64,000 bases of DNA from JAFLCM01 sp964510955 (GTDB taxonomy: Bacteria; Planctomycetota; Phycisphaerae; Phycisphaerales; UBA1924), in NCBI GenBank assembly GCA_964510955.1, contig CAZEDW010000018.1, positions 1 through 64,000 of the forward strand. The letters run 5' to 3'. This document shows, piece by piece, positions 43,339 through 52,705 of the stretch (positions are counted from its first letter, which is position 1; the number at the start of each line of letters is the position of its first letter). A program made the position numbers and the translations under genes. The notes below the pieces were generated by a model. That model had not been told where the DNA came from and searched no databases. It worked only from the letters and a program-made list of their open reading frames with translations.

Positions 43339-43726
43339 GGCGGCACAAGCATAGCGTCGTGATGCGAATCGAATCGCATGTGCACGGCTCGATCGCCGAA
43401 AAAGGCCGCAGCCAATAACTCCTGCCGGTGCGTTTGGTGTCGGGTCGGGCTGCTCGGCTCTAAGAAACCCGCGACGGGTGATGCTCTGCCCGGGGCTCAC
43501 CCGGGCATCGGGGGCGTTCTTGTCGAGATGTCAACCGCCCGAGCCGGGCAAGGATGCCAAGGGTGTCAAGCTCTGATCCACACAGGTTTGCGTTCTTGAC
43601 ACGGTTGCTTCCCAGGTGGCGACAATAAGAAGACTACCTGTGGCAGGCCCGCCTGGGCCGACAGTAATGGCCTCCTCACCGACCAAACAGCCGCCGGTGG
43701 CACGCAGGAACTGTGGAAGCCGACGC
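43339..43726. other. 388-nt spacer with repeat-like stem-loops
   Basis: A GCCCGGG/CCCGGGC hairpin lies at 43488-43506. A stem-loop of the CCAAGG-GTGYCAA family lies at 43556-43602. No gene is convincing; a small plus-strand frame at 43378-43599 has no recognisable features. Confidence 0.6.
43556..43602. repeat. Diverged copy of the CCAAGGGTG stem-loop family
   Basis: The left side reads GCCAAGGGTGTCAAG and the right side CTTGACACGGTTGC, with GTGTCAAG/CTTGACAC pairing. It shares the outer sequence of the stem-loops at 49486 and 52257 but differs in the inner arm. Confidence 0.55.
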
Positions 43727-44521
43727 CTACTGGCGCCGAACTCTGCGCGACCCGTGCAGCAGCAACGCCGCCGGAATCAAAGAGAGCGCACCGGGGGAGG
43801 GTGAGAGCTCGTCCACAGTCGCCAAGTGAAACTCGACCCAGGCTCCGGTAATGGTCACCATCGGAAACGTGAATGGCGCACTGAGATGCCCGTTAGTCAG
43901 CGAGGCCGCGATCTCGCTCTGCAGCGCGGCGGCGTCCCACCCAAGCTCTCTAAACAGGCCCTGCAAGTCCACGGAGACGCGCGTCGGATTCGTGTACCCC
44001 CCCCACCGGCACTGAACCGTCAGCCAACCTTCAGCGGAGTTCGGGACTCCATCCGAATGGAATAACCCGAGCATCACGGTGCTGCTGCCATCCGTGGCGC
44101 TGTACGCCTGAGGCTCGGCATCGTACAAGCCTCCCATGTCGGCAATCGTCAGCGTGAATGTCTGCGTCTCGCCCGACGCCATCCGTCCGCCGGTCATTGC
44201 GACACCGTTCACAAAGCCGGGGCTCGGATTCGTCGAGGTCTCCGTGCGCGATGTCAGCGTCGAGGGTCCGGGGCGGGCCATTAGCGTGTGCACAGATTTG
44301 GGACCGTGCGTCCAGTCCATCGACGGACCACCTTGGCTGTAGAAAAACGGTCCGTCGCCCCAACCGTAGTCGACGAAGGAACCAGTTGCCATCGTGGTGC
44401 CGCTGTCGGCGAGGCCGGGCACGTCGAGCCGTGCCTCCGACCATGTCATCGCAGCGCCCGCGGCGGCGCCCGTCGCCAGCAACCCGACCACGAAGCCGAG
44501 GGGAGATTTCGCGTTCATCAT
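43727..44521 (-). CDS. Secreted protein of unknown function with PEP-CTERM-like tail
   Basis: The ATG at 44521 is preceded by AAGGAG and begins a 264-residue product with a signal peptide (LGFVVGLLATGAAAGAAM). The mature domain is Trp/Gly-rich (FVDYGWGDGPFFYSQGGP, MDWTHGPKSVHTLM) and rich in beta strands. It ends in SPSPGALSLIPAALLLHGSR and two more basic groups, the short sorting signal. I do not recognise the domain. It diverges from the kinase-WD40 gene over 179 nt. Confidence 0.72.
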   Translation of the reverse strand: MMNAKSPLGFVVGLLATGAAAGAAMTWSEARLDVPGLADSGTTMATGSFVDYGWGDGPFFYSQGGPSMDWTHGPKSVHTLMARPGPSTLTSRTETSTNPSPGFVNGVAMTGGRMASGETQTFTLTIADMGGLYDAEPQAYSATDGSSTVMLGLFHSDGVPNSAEGWLTVQCRWGGYTNPTRVSVDLQGLFRELGWDAAALQSEIAASLTNGHLSAPFTFPMVTITGAWVEFHLATVDELSPSPGALSLIPAALLLHGSRRVRRQ

Positions 44522-44700
44522 GTGCCACACTCCTTGCCGGGCCCGGTCCGATCGGACGCGATCGACGGGCCTTGGGGCCGACACGAGATTGTGGCGCCCA
44601 CCGGCGGCGGCAACCACAAGGACTTCACCCCGAATATCCGGGCGGGGATGACCTAGAACTGTTCAAGCCCGTGTCGCCGCCCGTCCTACCCTCTCCCCCG

Positions 44701-47700
44701 ATGAGCGCCGAGTCGATGCAGAAGGTCGAGGCGGTCTTCGCCGAGCTGCTGGAGCTCGCGCCGCCGCAGCGGGGGGAGGCCCTGCGCCGGCTGTGCGGGA
44801 GCGACGCGTCGCTGGCCCGTGAGGTGTGGTCGCTGCTGCAGCACCACCAGGACGACGAGGGGTCGTTCCTGGACCCCGACGGGCTTAGAGCCATCGCCGA
44901 GGCGGCCTCGCGCGAGCCGATCCTCGACGCCGGCACGCGTTTCGCGGGGTACACGATCCTCGGGCCCCTGGGCGAGGGGGGCATGGGGCTGGTGTACCGG
45001 GCCCAGCAGGAGCGCCCCCGGCGGACGGTGGCGATCAAGGTCATCCGGGCCGCGATGCTCGGCTCGACCGCGCTGAAGCGCTTCGAGCGCGAGGCCGAGG
45101 TGCTGGGGCTTCTGCAGCACCCGGGCATCGCGCAGATCTTCGAGGCCGGCTGGGGCGACACCGACGACGGGCCGCGCCCCTTCATCGCCATGGAGCTGGT
45201 CGACGGCCCGCCCCTGGCGCGGTACGTCCGCGAGCGGAACCTGACGGTGCGCGAGCGGCTGGAGCTGATCGCGCGGGTGTGCGACGCGGTGCACCACGCG
45301 CACCAGCGCGGCGTGATCCACCGCGACCTCAAGCCCGGCAACATCCTCATCGACCCTTCGGGCCAGCCCAAGGTGCTCGACTTCGGCGTGTCGCGGGCCG
45401 ACACGGGCGAGGGCATGGCCATCACGGTGCACACCCACGCGGGGCAGCTCATCGGCACGCTGGCCTACATGAGCCCCGAGCAGGCCTCGGGCGACGCCGA
45501 TGCGGTCGACGTCCGCAGCGACGTGTGGGCCCTGGGCGTGGTGATGTTCGAGCTGCTGACGGGCAGGTACCCCTATGACCTCGCCAGCAAGCCCGTGCAC
45601 GAGGCGGCACGCCTGATCCACGACACCGAGCCGGCGCGGCTGACGGACCAGGGCCGGCAGTTCAGGGGCGACCTGACCAACATCGTGGGCAAGGCGCTTG
45701 AGCGGGACCGCTCGCGCCGCTACCAGTCCGCCGCCCAGCTCGCCGACGACATCCGCGCCCACCTCGCCGGGGCGCCGATCTCGGCCAAGCAGGACTCGTT
45801 CGTGTACGTGGCGAGCAAGCTGATGCGCCGGCACAAGCTGGCGGCGGCGATGATCCAGGTGTCGCTGCTGGTGCTGGTCGCGTTCGCGCTGTTCGCCTGG
45901 CGCCAGGCCCGGGCGCAGGAGAGGCTCGCCGCGGGCGAGCGGGCCGCGCGCCTCGCCGCCGACCACGCCAGGAACCAGGCCGCCCAGACCGCCCAGGACC
46001 TGCGAAGGAACCTGTACGTCTCGGCGATCGGGCACGCCCAGGCCGCTTACGCCTCGCGCGACGCCGACCGCATGCGCCGCGTGCTGGACGAGTGCCCCGC
46101 CGACGAGCGCGGGTGGGAGTGGGCGTACCTCAAGCGCCTGGCGGACTCGGGCACGCGGGTGCGGACGCTGCCGGAGAACGGTGTGTGCTTCGCCGCCGTC
46201 TGCGAGGACACCTCCGCCGTCCTGACGTGGGCGGGGCTTCAGCCGGTGCGCCTGCTCGACGGCGCGACGGGTGACGAGACGGTCCGGGCCGACATCGAGA
46301 ACGGCGTCGCCGGGATCGCCATCTCGCCCGACGGGTCGCTGGTGGTCCGCGCGGGGGTGAACGGCGACCTGTACGCCATGGAACACGCCGACCGCGGCTT
46401 CCGGCGCGTCCTGAGCCGCCCGGGGGTCGTCATGAACGTCACGGCGGTGTCGTCCAGGCGCGGGCTGGCGCTCCTCCGCACGGCTCCGGATGAGCGGACC
46501 GTCAACATGGAGCTGCTCGACGTCCGCGCCGGGCGCATCGTCGGCGTCGTCCATCCCGGGCCCGCCAACACCGGCGTGTTCAGCCCCGACGGGTCCATGC
46601 TCGCGCTGGCGCTGAGCGATGGGCGCGTGCTCGTGCGACCCGTGGACACCGAGGGCACCGCCACATACCCGGTGCACGCGGGCCATGTCTGGTCGGTCCG
46701 CTTCAGCCCCGACGGGCGCCGGCTGGCCAGCGGCGGTCAGGACGGCGTGATGGGGCTCATCGACCTGGACACGGGGCTGGTCCGGCGCCTGCCCATCAGC
46801 GACAACAAGGTGCTGGCGCTGGCGTGGAGCCCCGACGGCTCGATGGTCGCCGCGTCGGGGACCGAGCCGGGGCTGCGGGTGGTCGAGACCCGGACGCCCC
46901 GGGTGTTCGCCTCGCTGCTGGGTCACGCCGCCAGGGTCGAATCGGTGGCGTGGGGCGCCAAGGGGCTGGTCAGCACCTCGCGTGACGGCACGGCCCGATG
47001 GTGGGACGACCCGCGCCGCGACCCGACGCTCCCGCGCACCCTGCCCGGGGGCGTGACGGCGGTCGCGGTGGACCCCGGCGGCAACGGCGTCTACGCCGGC
47101 GTGGACCGCGGACGCGTCATGATCCTCTCGCCCGTCGATCTCGCGCCGCTCGACGAGCTGCCCGCGATCAGGGACGACATCAGCGTGCTGCACGTCTCGC
47201 CCGACGGGCGCCGCGTGGTGGCCTCGTGCTACTCGGGCCTGGTGGTGGTGTTCGACGTGTGCAACCGGCGGATCGAGTCGGTGATCGCCGGGACCACGGG
47301 CCGGTCGCTCAAGCTCGCGTTCCACCCCGACTCGCGGCGGCTGCTGCTGGGCTCCGACGCCGAGTCGGCGACCATCTGGGACGCCGCCACCGGCGCGCTG
47401 CTGGACACGCTGCCCGAGGCGCCGCTGACGGCCAACGCGGTGGCGTGGTCGCCCGACGGCGCGCTGATCGCGGTGGGCCACGTCCAGTCGGGCGTGCAGG
47501 TCTTCGACGCCGCCACGCGGCGCGAGCTGCGCCGGCTGCAGGGCGTCGATCAGTTCCCCTACTACGTCGAGTTCTCGCCCGACGGACGCTCGCTCTACGC
47601 CGGCGACGAGGGCGGCAACATCTGCGTGTGGGACGTCGGCAGCGGCGAGCTGGTCCGCCGGCTGAAGGGGCACCAGCACGGCGTCTACGTGCAGGGCTTC

Positions 47701-47910
47701 TCGCCCGACGGCGCGCGGATCGTCACCGGGGGCTGGGACAACACCATCCGCGTCTGGGACACCGCCGACGGTCACGAGCTGCTCAGCCTCCGCGGGCACA
47801 CCGGCGGCACCCCGGGCGCGGTCTTCACCCCCGACGGCTCGGCCATCATCAGCGCCTCGACCGACGCGACCATCCGAATCTGGTCGGCCCGCCCCCTCCC
47901 GACGCGGTGA
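44701..47910 (+). CDS. Membrane Ser/Thr protein kinase with C-terminal WD40 repeats
   Basis: The ATG at 44701 gives a 1069-residue product. A short helical N-terminus (about 1-75) precedes a Hanks-type kinase domain (about 83-350) with the glycine loop GPLGEGGMGLVYRA, the invariant Lys in AIKVIR, the catalytic IHRDLKPGNIL and DFGVSR. One transmembrane helix (AAMIQVSLLVLVAFALFAW, about 380-400) leads to a coiled coil and a beta-propeller built from WD40 repeats (several WSPDG/FSPDG and WD units, about 480-1065). Kinase inside, propeller likely outside. No cognate phosphatase is nearby. This fusion is common in planctomycetes. Confidence 0.93.
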   Translation: MSAESMQKVEAVFAELLELAPPQRGEALRRLCGSDASLAREVWSLLQHHQDDEGSFLDPDGLRAIAEAASREPILDAGTRFAGYTILGPLGEGGMGLVYRAQQERPRRTVAIKVIRAAMLGSTALKRFEREAEVLGLLQHPGIAQIFEAGWGDTDDGPRPFIAMELVDGPPLARYVRERNLTVRERLELIARVCDAVHHAHQRGVIHRDLKPGNILIDPSGQPKVLDFGVSRADTGEGMAITVHTHAGQLIGTLAYMSPEQASGDADAVDVRSDVWALGVVMFELLTGRYPYDLASKPVHEAARLIHDTEPARLTDQGRQFRGDLTNIVGKALERDRSRRYQSAAQLADDIRAHLAGAPISAKQDSFVYVASKLMRRHKLAAAMIQVSLLVLVAFALFAWRQARAQERLAAGERAARLAADHARNQAAQTAQDLRRNLYVSAIGHAQAAYASRDADRMRRVLDECPADERGWEWAYLKRLADSGTRVRTLPENGVCFAAVCEDTSAVLTWAGLQPVRLLDGATGDETVRADIENGVAGIAISPDGSLVVRAGVNGDLYAMEHADRGFRRVLSRPGVVMNVTAVSSRRGLALLRTAPDERTVNMELLDVRAGRIVGVVHPGPANTGVFSPDGSMLALALSDGRVLVRPVDTEGTATYPVHAGHVWSVRFSPDGRRLASGGQDGVMGLIDLDTGLVRRLPISDNKVLALAWSPDGSMVAASGTEPGLRVVETRTPRVFASLLGHAARVESVAWGAKGLVSTSRDGTARWWDDPRRDPTLPRTLPGGVTAVAVDPGGNGVYAGVDRGRVMILSPVDLAPLDELPAIRDDISVLHVSPDGRRVVASCYSGLVVVFDVCNRRIESVIAGTTGRSLKLAFHPDSRRLLLGSDAESATIWDAATGALLDTLPEAPLTANAVAWSPDGALIAVGHVQSGVQVFDAATRRELRRLQGVDQFPYYVEFSPDGRSLYAGDEGGNICVWDVGSGELVRRLKGHQHGVYVQGFSPDGARIVTGGWDNTIRVWDTADGHELLSLRGHTGGTPGAVFTPDGSAIISASTDATIRIWSARPLPTR

Positions 47911-48032
47911 TTCCCCCGCGTTCAGAGGGAGTTCCTGCGGGGATTTTGCTGGAATCCCGTCGCTTCGGGGGTAGGCTAGTGGTAGACCGGGCCGCCCACC
48001 CACGCCCCCCGGCCGGCCCCCGAGGAGAGCCC

Positions 48033-49484
48033 ATGACCATCCCCATCCGTGTCCCGCTCGCCGTGCTCCTGGCCCTCGGCGCCTCGGCCCGGGCCGACTC
48101 GCCCCGCACCGAGGTCTCCAAGGACGGCGCGATCACCGCCAGCCTGCCGCCGGTCTCGCACGAGGCGCCGGCTCACCTGGTCACCCGCACCGCGGGCGTG
48201 CCCTACGGCGCCACCCCCAACTGGCAGCTCAACCTCCGGCGACAGGTCGGCGCGGTCCGCATCGCCGACATGAACGGCGACGGCAGGCTGGACCTCGTCG
48301 TAGGCTGCTACATCTCCAACAGCTTCCCCCCCTACGACGACTGGCACGACATGGTGTTCCTTAACACCGGCACCACCCTCGAGGCCACGCCGAGCTGGAT
48401 CAGCTCCGACCAGACGCACACCGGCGACATCCAGATCGGCGACATCAACAAGGACCGCAAGCCGGACATCCTGGCCGTGAGCGGCAGCTTCAACCCGCCC
48501 CGCATCTACTTCAGCCAGCCCGGGCTCCACACCCTGCCCAGCACCACCGCGGGCTGGTTCGCCAACCCGCCGCAATCGAGCTGGGCCACCAGCGGCCTGC
48601 TCTTCGACGCCGACAACGACAACGACCTCGACGTGCTGATGACCAACCAGGCCCAGTCGCCCGATCCCTACCGCCCGATGACGTTCTACCGCAACAGCGG
48701 CGGCGTGCTGGAGACCACCCCGAGCTGGCTGTCGGCCGAGGCCTCGATCCAGAACACCGCCGCCGCCGCCGACATCGACGGCGACGGGCTGCTCGACGTC
48801 GCAGTGGCAAAGTGGGTGAACTTCCAGAGCGGCATCTACAAAAACGTCGGCGGCACCCTCGCCACCACGCCCATGTGGACCGACGGCAGCACCGCCGGCA
48901 AGCGCGGCGTCGCCTTCGCCGACGTCGATCACAACGGCTGGCCCGACCTCATGATCGGCGGCGCCTCCACCAGCCAGCAGTCACGCCTGTGGATGAACAA
49001 CGCCGGCGTCCTCACCCCCGGCTGGACCGCCTCGCTCGCGTTCGTCGGCCAGCAGGAGAACACCTTCCACGACGTCAACCGCGACGGCTGGGCCGACTAC
49101 GCCGAGGTCCACTTCTCCAACGGGCAAACCCACATCTGGCTCAACAACAACGGCACCCTCAGCGCCACCCCCGACTGGATGTACGACGCCCCCGAGGTCG
49201 GCAACGCCATCGACTTCGGCGATATCAACGGCGACGGGCGCCCCGATCTCGCCATCGGCTACTCCGGCGATGTCAGCGTGCGCGTCTTCTTCGCCGTGCC
49301 CCCGCCGTGTCCCACCGACATCAACCACGACGGCGTGATGAACACCGCCGACCTGCTGATCCTGCTGGGCAGCTTCGGGCAGTCCGTGCCGCCCGGGACC
49401 AACGGCGACATCAACGGCGACGGCCAGGTGACGACCACCGACCTCACCGCCCTGCTGGGCGTGTTCGGGCAGAGCTGCCCGTGA
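48033..49484 (+). CDS. Secreted FG-GAP/VCBS repeat protein with dockerin-like tail
   Basis: The ATG at 48033 follows GAGGAG and starts a 483-residue product with a signal peptide (VPLAVLLALGASARA). Residues about 60-420 hold repeated FG-GAP/VCBS-type segments with Ca-binding-like DMNGDGRLDLVVG, DINKDRKPDILAV, DIDGDGLLDVAVA, DVDHNGWPDLMIG and DINGDGRPDLAIG, as in the beta-propellers of integrin-type proteins. A dockerin pair (NTADLLILLGSFGQSV, TTTDLTALLGVFGQSC) ends the protein. It is probably a surface adhesion protein. It is followed at once by a stem-loop terminator. Confidence 0.88.
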   Translation: MTIPIRVPLAVLLALGASARADSPRTEVSKDGAITASLPPVSHEAPAHLVTRTAGVPYGATPNWQLNLRRQVGAVRIADMNGDGRLDLVVGCYISNSFPPYDDWHDMVFLNTGTTLEATPSWISSDQTHTGDIQIGDINKDRKPDILAVSGSFNPPRIYFSQPGLHTLPSTTAGWFANPPQSSWATSGLLFDADNDNDLDVLMTNQAQSPDPYRPMTFYRNSGGVLETTPSWLSAEASIQNTAAAADIDGDGLLDVAVAKWVNFQSGIYKNVGGTLATTPMWTDGSTAGKRGVAFADVDHNGWPDLMIGGASTSQQSRLWMNNAGVLTPGWTASLAFVGQQENTFHDVNRDGWADYAEVHFSNGQTHIWLNNNGTLSATPDWMYDAPEVGNAIDFGDINGDGRPDLAIGYSGDVSVRVFFAVPPPCPTDINHDGVMNTADLLILLGSFGQSVPPGTNGDINGDGQVTTTDLTALLGVFGQSCP

Positions 49485-49485
49485 G

Positions 49486-49529
49486 GCCAAGGGTGCCAAC
49501 GCTGCTCTCTCAGCGTTGGCACTCTTGGC
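49486..49529. terminator. Long stem-loop after the FG-GAP gene
   Basis: A 19-bp stem, with left arm GCCAAGGGTGCCAACGCTG and right arm CAGCGTTGGCACTCTTGGC (one mismatch), has a CTCTCT loop and lies in a convergent gap. It is one of four related copies in the window. Confidence 0.82.
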
Positions 49530-49577
49530 ACGGTTGACGCCAGAGTGCGTGACCCAAACGCCCGCTGCTCCCGGTCT

Positions 49578-50222
49578 TCACTCGGCCTCCCGTATCACCG
49601 CCTCCGCCACCGCCCGCGCCAGGCGTGCCGCCCGGGCCCTCCCGGCGGCGTCCGCGGCGGCGGTCAGGTTCGCACCGTTCAGCAGAACGATCAGCTTCGC
49701 CGCCGTCTCGTCGGGCGACTTCAGCCCGGCGTCGCGGCACAGCCCGGCGATCCACGCCCGCAGCGCCGCGGCGTGCTCGAGCATCGCGGCCCTCACCGGC
49801 TCGCTGGAATCCCCCAGTTCACCCAGGGCGCGGGCGAACGGGCAGCCCGCGTACCGCGCCGAGCCGTGCCACTCGCCCAGCCGATCAAACACGCCGAGCA
49901 GCCTGGCGCGCGGGCCCCTCGCCCGCTTCACGCCCTCGCCCATGAACGCCATCCACCCCCGGTGCTGCTCGCGGAGGTACTCGGCGATCAACCCCTCTTT
50001 GCCGCTGAAGTGCTGGTAGAGCGACATCCGCGCCACGCCGGCGTGCGCGACGAGTTCATCGACGCCGACCGCCCCGATCCCGCGCACCGGGAACAGCTCA
50101 CCCGCCGCCTTGAGGAGGCGCTCGCGCGGACCCGGGGCCCCGGCGCCCGAGCGAGGTGGCCGCCCGCGCCGGGCCGCCGGGGCGGTTGCTGGTGGCGGGG
50201 GCTGTCGTTTGCTCCTGGTCAT
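49578..50222 (-). CDS. TetR family transcriptional regulator
   Basis: The 214-residue product has an N-terminal basic tail and the TetR HTH (RERLLKAAGELFPVRGIGAV, then ELVAHAGVARMSLYQHFSGK). The C-terminal ligand-binding part contains RARLLGVFDRLGEWHGSARY. It lies 103 nt downstream of the AhpD-like gene on the same strand, so it probably controls that gene and itself; a candidate operator lies in front of the AhpD-like gene. The ligand is unknown, possibly an aromatic or electrophilic compound. Confidence 0.9.
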   Translation of the reverse strand: MTRSKRQPPPPATAPAARRGRPPRSGAGAPGPRERLLKAAGELFPVRGIGAVGVDELVAHAGVARMSLYQHFSGKEGLIAEYLREQHRGWMAFMGEGVKRARGPRARLLGVFDRLGEWHGSARYAGCPFARALGELGDSSEPVRAAMLEHAAALRAWIAGLCRDAGLKSPDETAAKLIVLLNGANLTAAADAAGRARAARLARAVAEAVIREAE

Positions 50223-50325
50223 GGGCGCCGGTTGTTCCGCTGAAGCGCACGGGCGGCCCCGACCCTCGCGGTCGTCACGCGCGGGCCGGGGCTGGGATGC
50301 TACACAAGCGCCCGCCGGCGTCGCG

Positions 50326-50880
50326 TCACACCGCCGCGGCTTCGGCGCGGGGCAGCACGACGGGGAAATCGACCGGTACGCCCGCAGCCTTGTTGAAGAA
50401 GTTGGTGAACACGTTGAGCCCGACGTGCGCGATGATCTCCGCGATTTCGCCGTCGGAGAACCCCGCGGCCCGCACCCGCGCCACCTGCTCGTCGCCGACG
50501 GCGCCCGCGTTGATCAGCACCGACTTGGCGAACGTCAGCGCCGCCCGCGCCCGGACATCGGACGAGCCGCCCTCGCGGGCCGCCTCGGCCTCCTCGGGCT
50601 TCAGGCCCACCAGGCCGCCGATGGCGGTGTGCGCCGACAGGCAGTACGAGCAGCGGTTCACCTCGGCCACCAGCAGCGCAATCTGCTCACGCAGCCTGGC
50701 CGGGAGCTTGCCCGCCCCCAGCGCCCCCGAGAAGCCCAGGTAGCTTTCCAGCACCGCCGTGGAGTTCGCCATCGCCCGGGTCATGTTGGGGATCAGCCCC
50801 AGCTTGCCCTTGATGGCGGTGAACAGCTCGGCGTTCTTGCCGGTGGCGGAAGCGGGATCAACGAGATTCAGCGCGGTCAT
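50326..50880 (-). CDS. Carboxymuconolactone decarboxylase/AhpD-like protein
   Basis: The ATG at 50880 is preceded by AGGAG. The 184-residue product has the all-helical AhpD-like fold: KLGLIPNMTRAMANSTAVLE, then EQIALLVAEVNRCSYCLSAH with the redox CxxC (CSYC) and downstream His. It ends with FSDGEIAEIIAHVGLNVFTN. The Cys pair suggests alkylhydroperoxidase/disulfide activity rather than the decarboxylase reaction, where the motif is often absent. Regulation by the adjacent TetR gene is likely. Confidence 0.92.
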   Translation of the reverse strand: MTALNLVDPASATGKNAELFTAIKGKLGLIPNMTRAMANSTAVLESYLGFSGALGAGKLPARLREQIALLVAEVNRCSYCLSAHTAIGGLVGLKPEEAEAAREGGSSDVRARAALTFAKSVLINAGAVGDEQVARVRAAGFSDGEIAEIIAHVGLNVFTNFFNKAAGVPVDFPVVLPRAEAAAV

Positions 50881-50955
50881 GGTCGTGCTCCTGTCGGTGT
50901 TCGATTCGCCCAGGCCCGGCGCTCGCCGGAGGGGCACGGAGCTTGGATGCCATGA

Positions 50956-50973
50956 ATAGACTGATCGTTCCAT
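50956..50973. promoter_or_regulatory. Candidate TetR-type operator
   Basis: The sequence ATAGACTGATCGTTCCAT is an imperfect 18-bp palindrome centred on GATC. It resembles the TAGAC...GATC...GTCTA plan of many TetR-family operators. It lies 76-93 nt upstream of the AhpD-like start in an AT-rich patch that could contain the promoter. Confidence 0.5.
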
Positions 50974-51116
50974 ATATTTCTCGCGGGGCCCTCTTTTCCC
51001 GTCAAGGCCCGAGAACCATCCCCTCCCCTCGGTGGCCAGCCGTGTGGAGTGCCCCGTTCGCCGGGTGGCTATGCTGGCCACCAGCCCCCGCCGCCGGGGG
51101 AGAGGGAGACCCCGCC

Positions 51117-52256
51117 ATGCCGATCCGTGCCCTGTCCGCCGCCCTGCTCTGCGCCGTGAGTTCGCACGCCCTCGCCGGGGTGAACCCCGCGCCGTGCGCC
51201 GGGCTTGTCGCCGAGTGGCGCTTCGACGGCGACGCGCTCGACACTTCCGGCCTCGCCAACCACGGCACCCTCTTCAACGGCACCTTCACCGCCGGCGTCG
51301 CCGGACAAGCGCTCTCGCTCAACGGCACATCCACCTACGCCAACTTCGGCAACGACGCCTCGCTCAACCCCGCCGCCGCCATCACCCTCTCGGCGTGGTA
51401 CCGCCCCGTGGCCTTCAGCGGCAGCGGCAACGACAGCATCATCGACAAGGGCGCCGCCTCGCACAGCCCGCCGTACTACCAGTATCACCTCGGTGTGGCG
51501 GGCACCCAGTACAACCCGCCCGGCTCGTGCGGCTTCAACGTCGCCACCACCGGCGGCCCCACCGGCGGCGGCACGGGCAACGGCTTTCTCCAGAACGGGC
51601 AGTGGTACCACTTTGTCGGGACCTACGACGGTGCCCGTTCGAAGTTCTACGTCAACGGCGTGCTCATCTCCGACATCGCCGCCACCGGCACCATCGCCAA
51701 CCTCGGCAAGCCCGTGCTCGTCGGCAAGTTCAACAACCTCAACTTCTACCTCCCCGGCACCATCGACGAGGTCCGCATCTTCAACCGCGGCCTCAGCGCC
51801 GACGAGGTGGACCTGCTCTACCGCAGCCCCGATGCCCGCCCCATGGTGATCCCGCCCGCGACCAACGCCTGCCCCGGCGGGTCGGTGACGTTCACCGCCC
51901 GCCACCTCAACGCCGACGGCGTCACCTACCAGTGGCGCCGCAACGGCCAACCGCTGAACGACCAGACCGGCCCCACGCTCACGCTCACCAACCTCTCCGA
52001 CCTCGACGCCACCAGCTACGACTGCGTCGTCACCACCCCCTGCCGCACCGAGACCAGCCGCCCCGGCGTGCTCACCCTCTGCCAGGGCGACATCAACGCC
52101 GACGGCACCCGCAACACCGCCGACCTCACGCTCCTGTTGGTCAACTTCGGGCAGGCCGTCCCGACGTGCACCGGCGGCGACCTGAACAGCGACGGGCAGG
52201 TCAACACCAACGACCTCACCCTGCTGCTGGTCCGGTTCGGTCAGAACTGCCCCTGA
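51117..52256 (+). CDS. Secreted LamG-Ig dockerin-like protein
   Basis: The ATG at 51117 begins a 379-residue product with a signal peptide (MPIRALSAALLCAVSSHALA). A LamG/concanavalin-like jelly-roll domain spans about 25-245 (LVAEWRFDGDALDTSGLANH, SLNGTSTYANFGNDASLN, GTIDEVRIFNRGLSADEV). An Ig-like domain follows (VTYQWRRNGQPLNDQTGPTL, TSYDCVVTTPC), and a dockerin pair ends it (NTADLTLLLVNFGQAV, NTNDLTLLLVRFGQNC). It probably binds carbohydrate or cell-surface ligands. A stem-loop terminator follows. Confidence 0.9.
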   Translation: MPIRALSAALLCAVSSHALAGVNPAPCAGLVAEWRFDGDALDTSGLANHGTLFNGTFTAGVAGQALSLNGTSTYANFGNDASLNPAAAITLSAWYRPVAFSGSGNDSIIDKGAASHSPPYYQYHLGVAGTQYNPPGSCGFNVATTGGPTGGGTGNGFLQNGQWYHFVGTYDGARSKFYVNGVLISDIAATGTIANLGKPVLVGKFNNLNFYLPGTIDEVRIFNRGLSADEVDLLYRSPDARPMVIPPATNACPGGSVTFTARHLNADGVTYQWRRNGQPLNDQTGPTLTLTNLSDLDATSYDCVVTTPCRTETSRPGVLTLCQGDINADGTRNTADLTLLLVNFGQAVPTCTGGDLNSDGQVNTNDLTLLLVRFGQNCP

Positions 52257-52302
52257 GCCCAAGAGTGCCAACGCCGCACCCTCCGGGGTTGGCACCCTTG
52301 GC
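52257..52302. terminator. Stem-loop after the LamG gene
   Basis: The arms CCAAGAGTGCCAAC (52259-52272) and GTTGGCACCCTTGG (52288-52301) differ at one position. This is the same outer sequence as the stem-loop at 49486, again between convergent genes. Confidence 0.78.
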
Positions 52303-52330
52303 ATCCTTGAACCGCTCCCCCGCCTCGCGC

Positions 52331-52699
52331 CTACCGCAGCAGCCCCTCCAGCCCCGGCAACTCAGGCAGCCCCAGCGACTGCGCCTGGCGGTTCGCCTCG
52401 TCGCGGACCATCCGCTGCACCGATTCCAGCGCATCGTTGGCCGCCTCGGCGATGAGGCGTTCGCTCATCTCGCGCGACGACGCGTCGCGCCCCAACGACG
52501 ACGCCAGCACCGGGTCGAGCTTCACCTCCAGCACCTTCATCTTGCCCGACACCGTGACCTTGACCGCGCCCGACCGCGCCGAGCCGGTGGCGCTCATGCC
52601 CTCGAGCGACTCCTGGAAGCGCTTCATCGCCTCCTGGATCTTGTCCTTGTTTTTCAGAAGGCCCGCGAGGGCGCCCATGGTTTTGAGTTGGTCGAACAT
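52331..52699 (-). CDS. YbaB/EbfC family nucleoid-associated protein
   Basis: The 122-residue product has the family landmarks: MFDQLKTMGALAGLL, the IQEAMKRFQESL helix, the strands KVTVSGKMKVLEVKLDP and the C-terminal helix with a LIAEAANDALESVQRMV-like segment. The protein is a small DNA-binding dimer. Its place next to dnaX is a classic arrangement (dnaX-ybaB-recR), though no recR follows. The leader is C/T-rich in gene direction and is made of short-period repeats. Confidence 0.93.
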   Translation of the reverse strand: MFDQLKTMGALAGLLKNKDKIQEAMKRFQESLEGMSATGSARSGAVKVTVSGKMKVLEVKLDPVLASSLGRDASSREMSERLIAEAANDALESVQRMVRDEANRQAQSLGLPELPGLEGLLR

Positions 52700-52705
52700 A
52701 GGGGG

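Noticed and set aside
43378..43599. Small plus-strand frame of 73 codons
   Set aside because: It has no recognisable motif, overlaps stem-loops and would start without a ribosome binding site.
44686..48003. Minus-strand frame of 1105 codons
   Set aside because: It is antisense to the kinase-WD40 gene, which has clear domains; the shadow has no recognisable motif.
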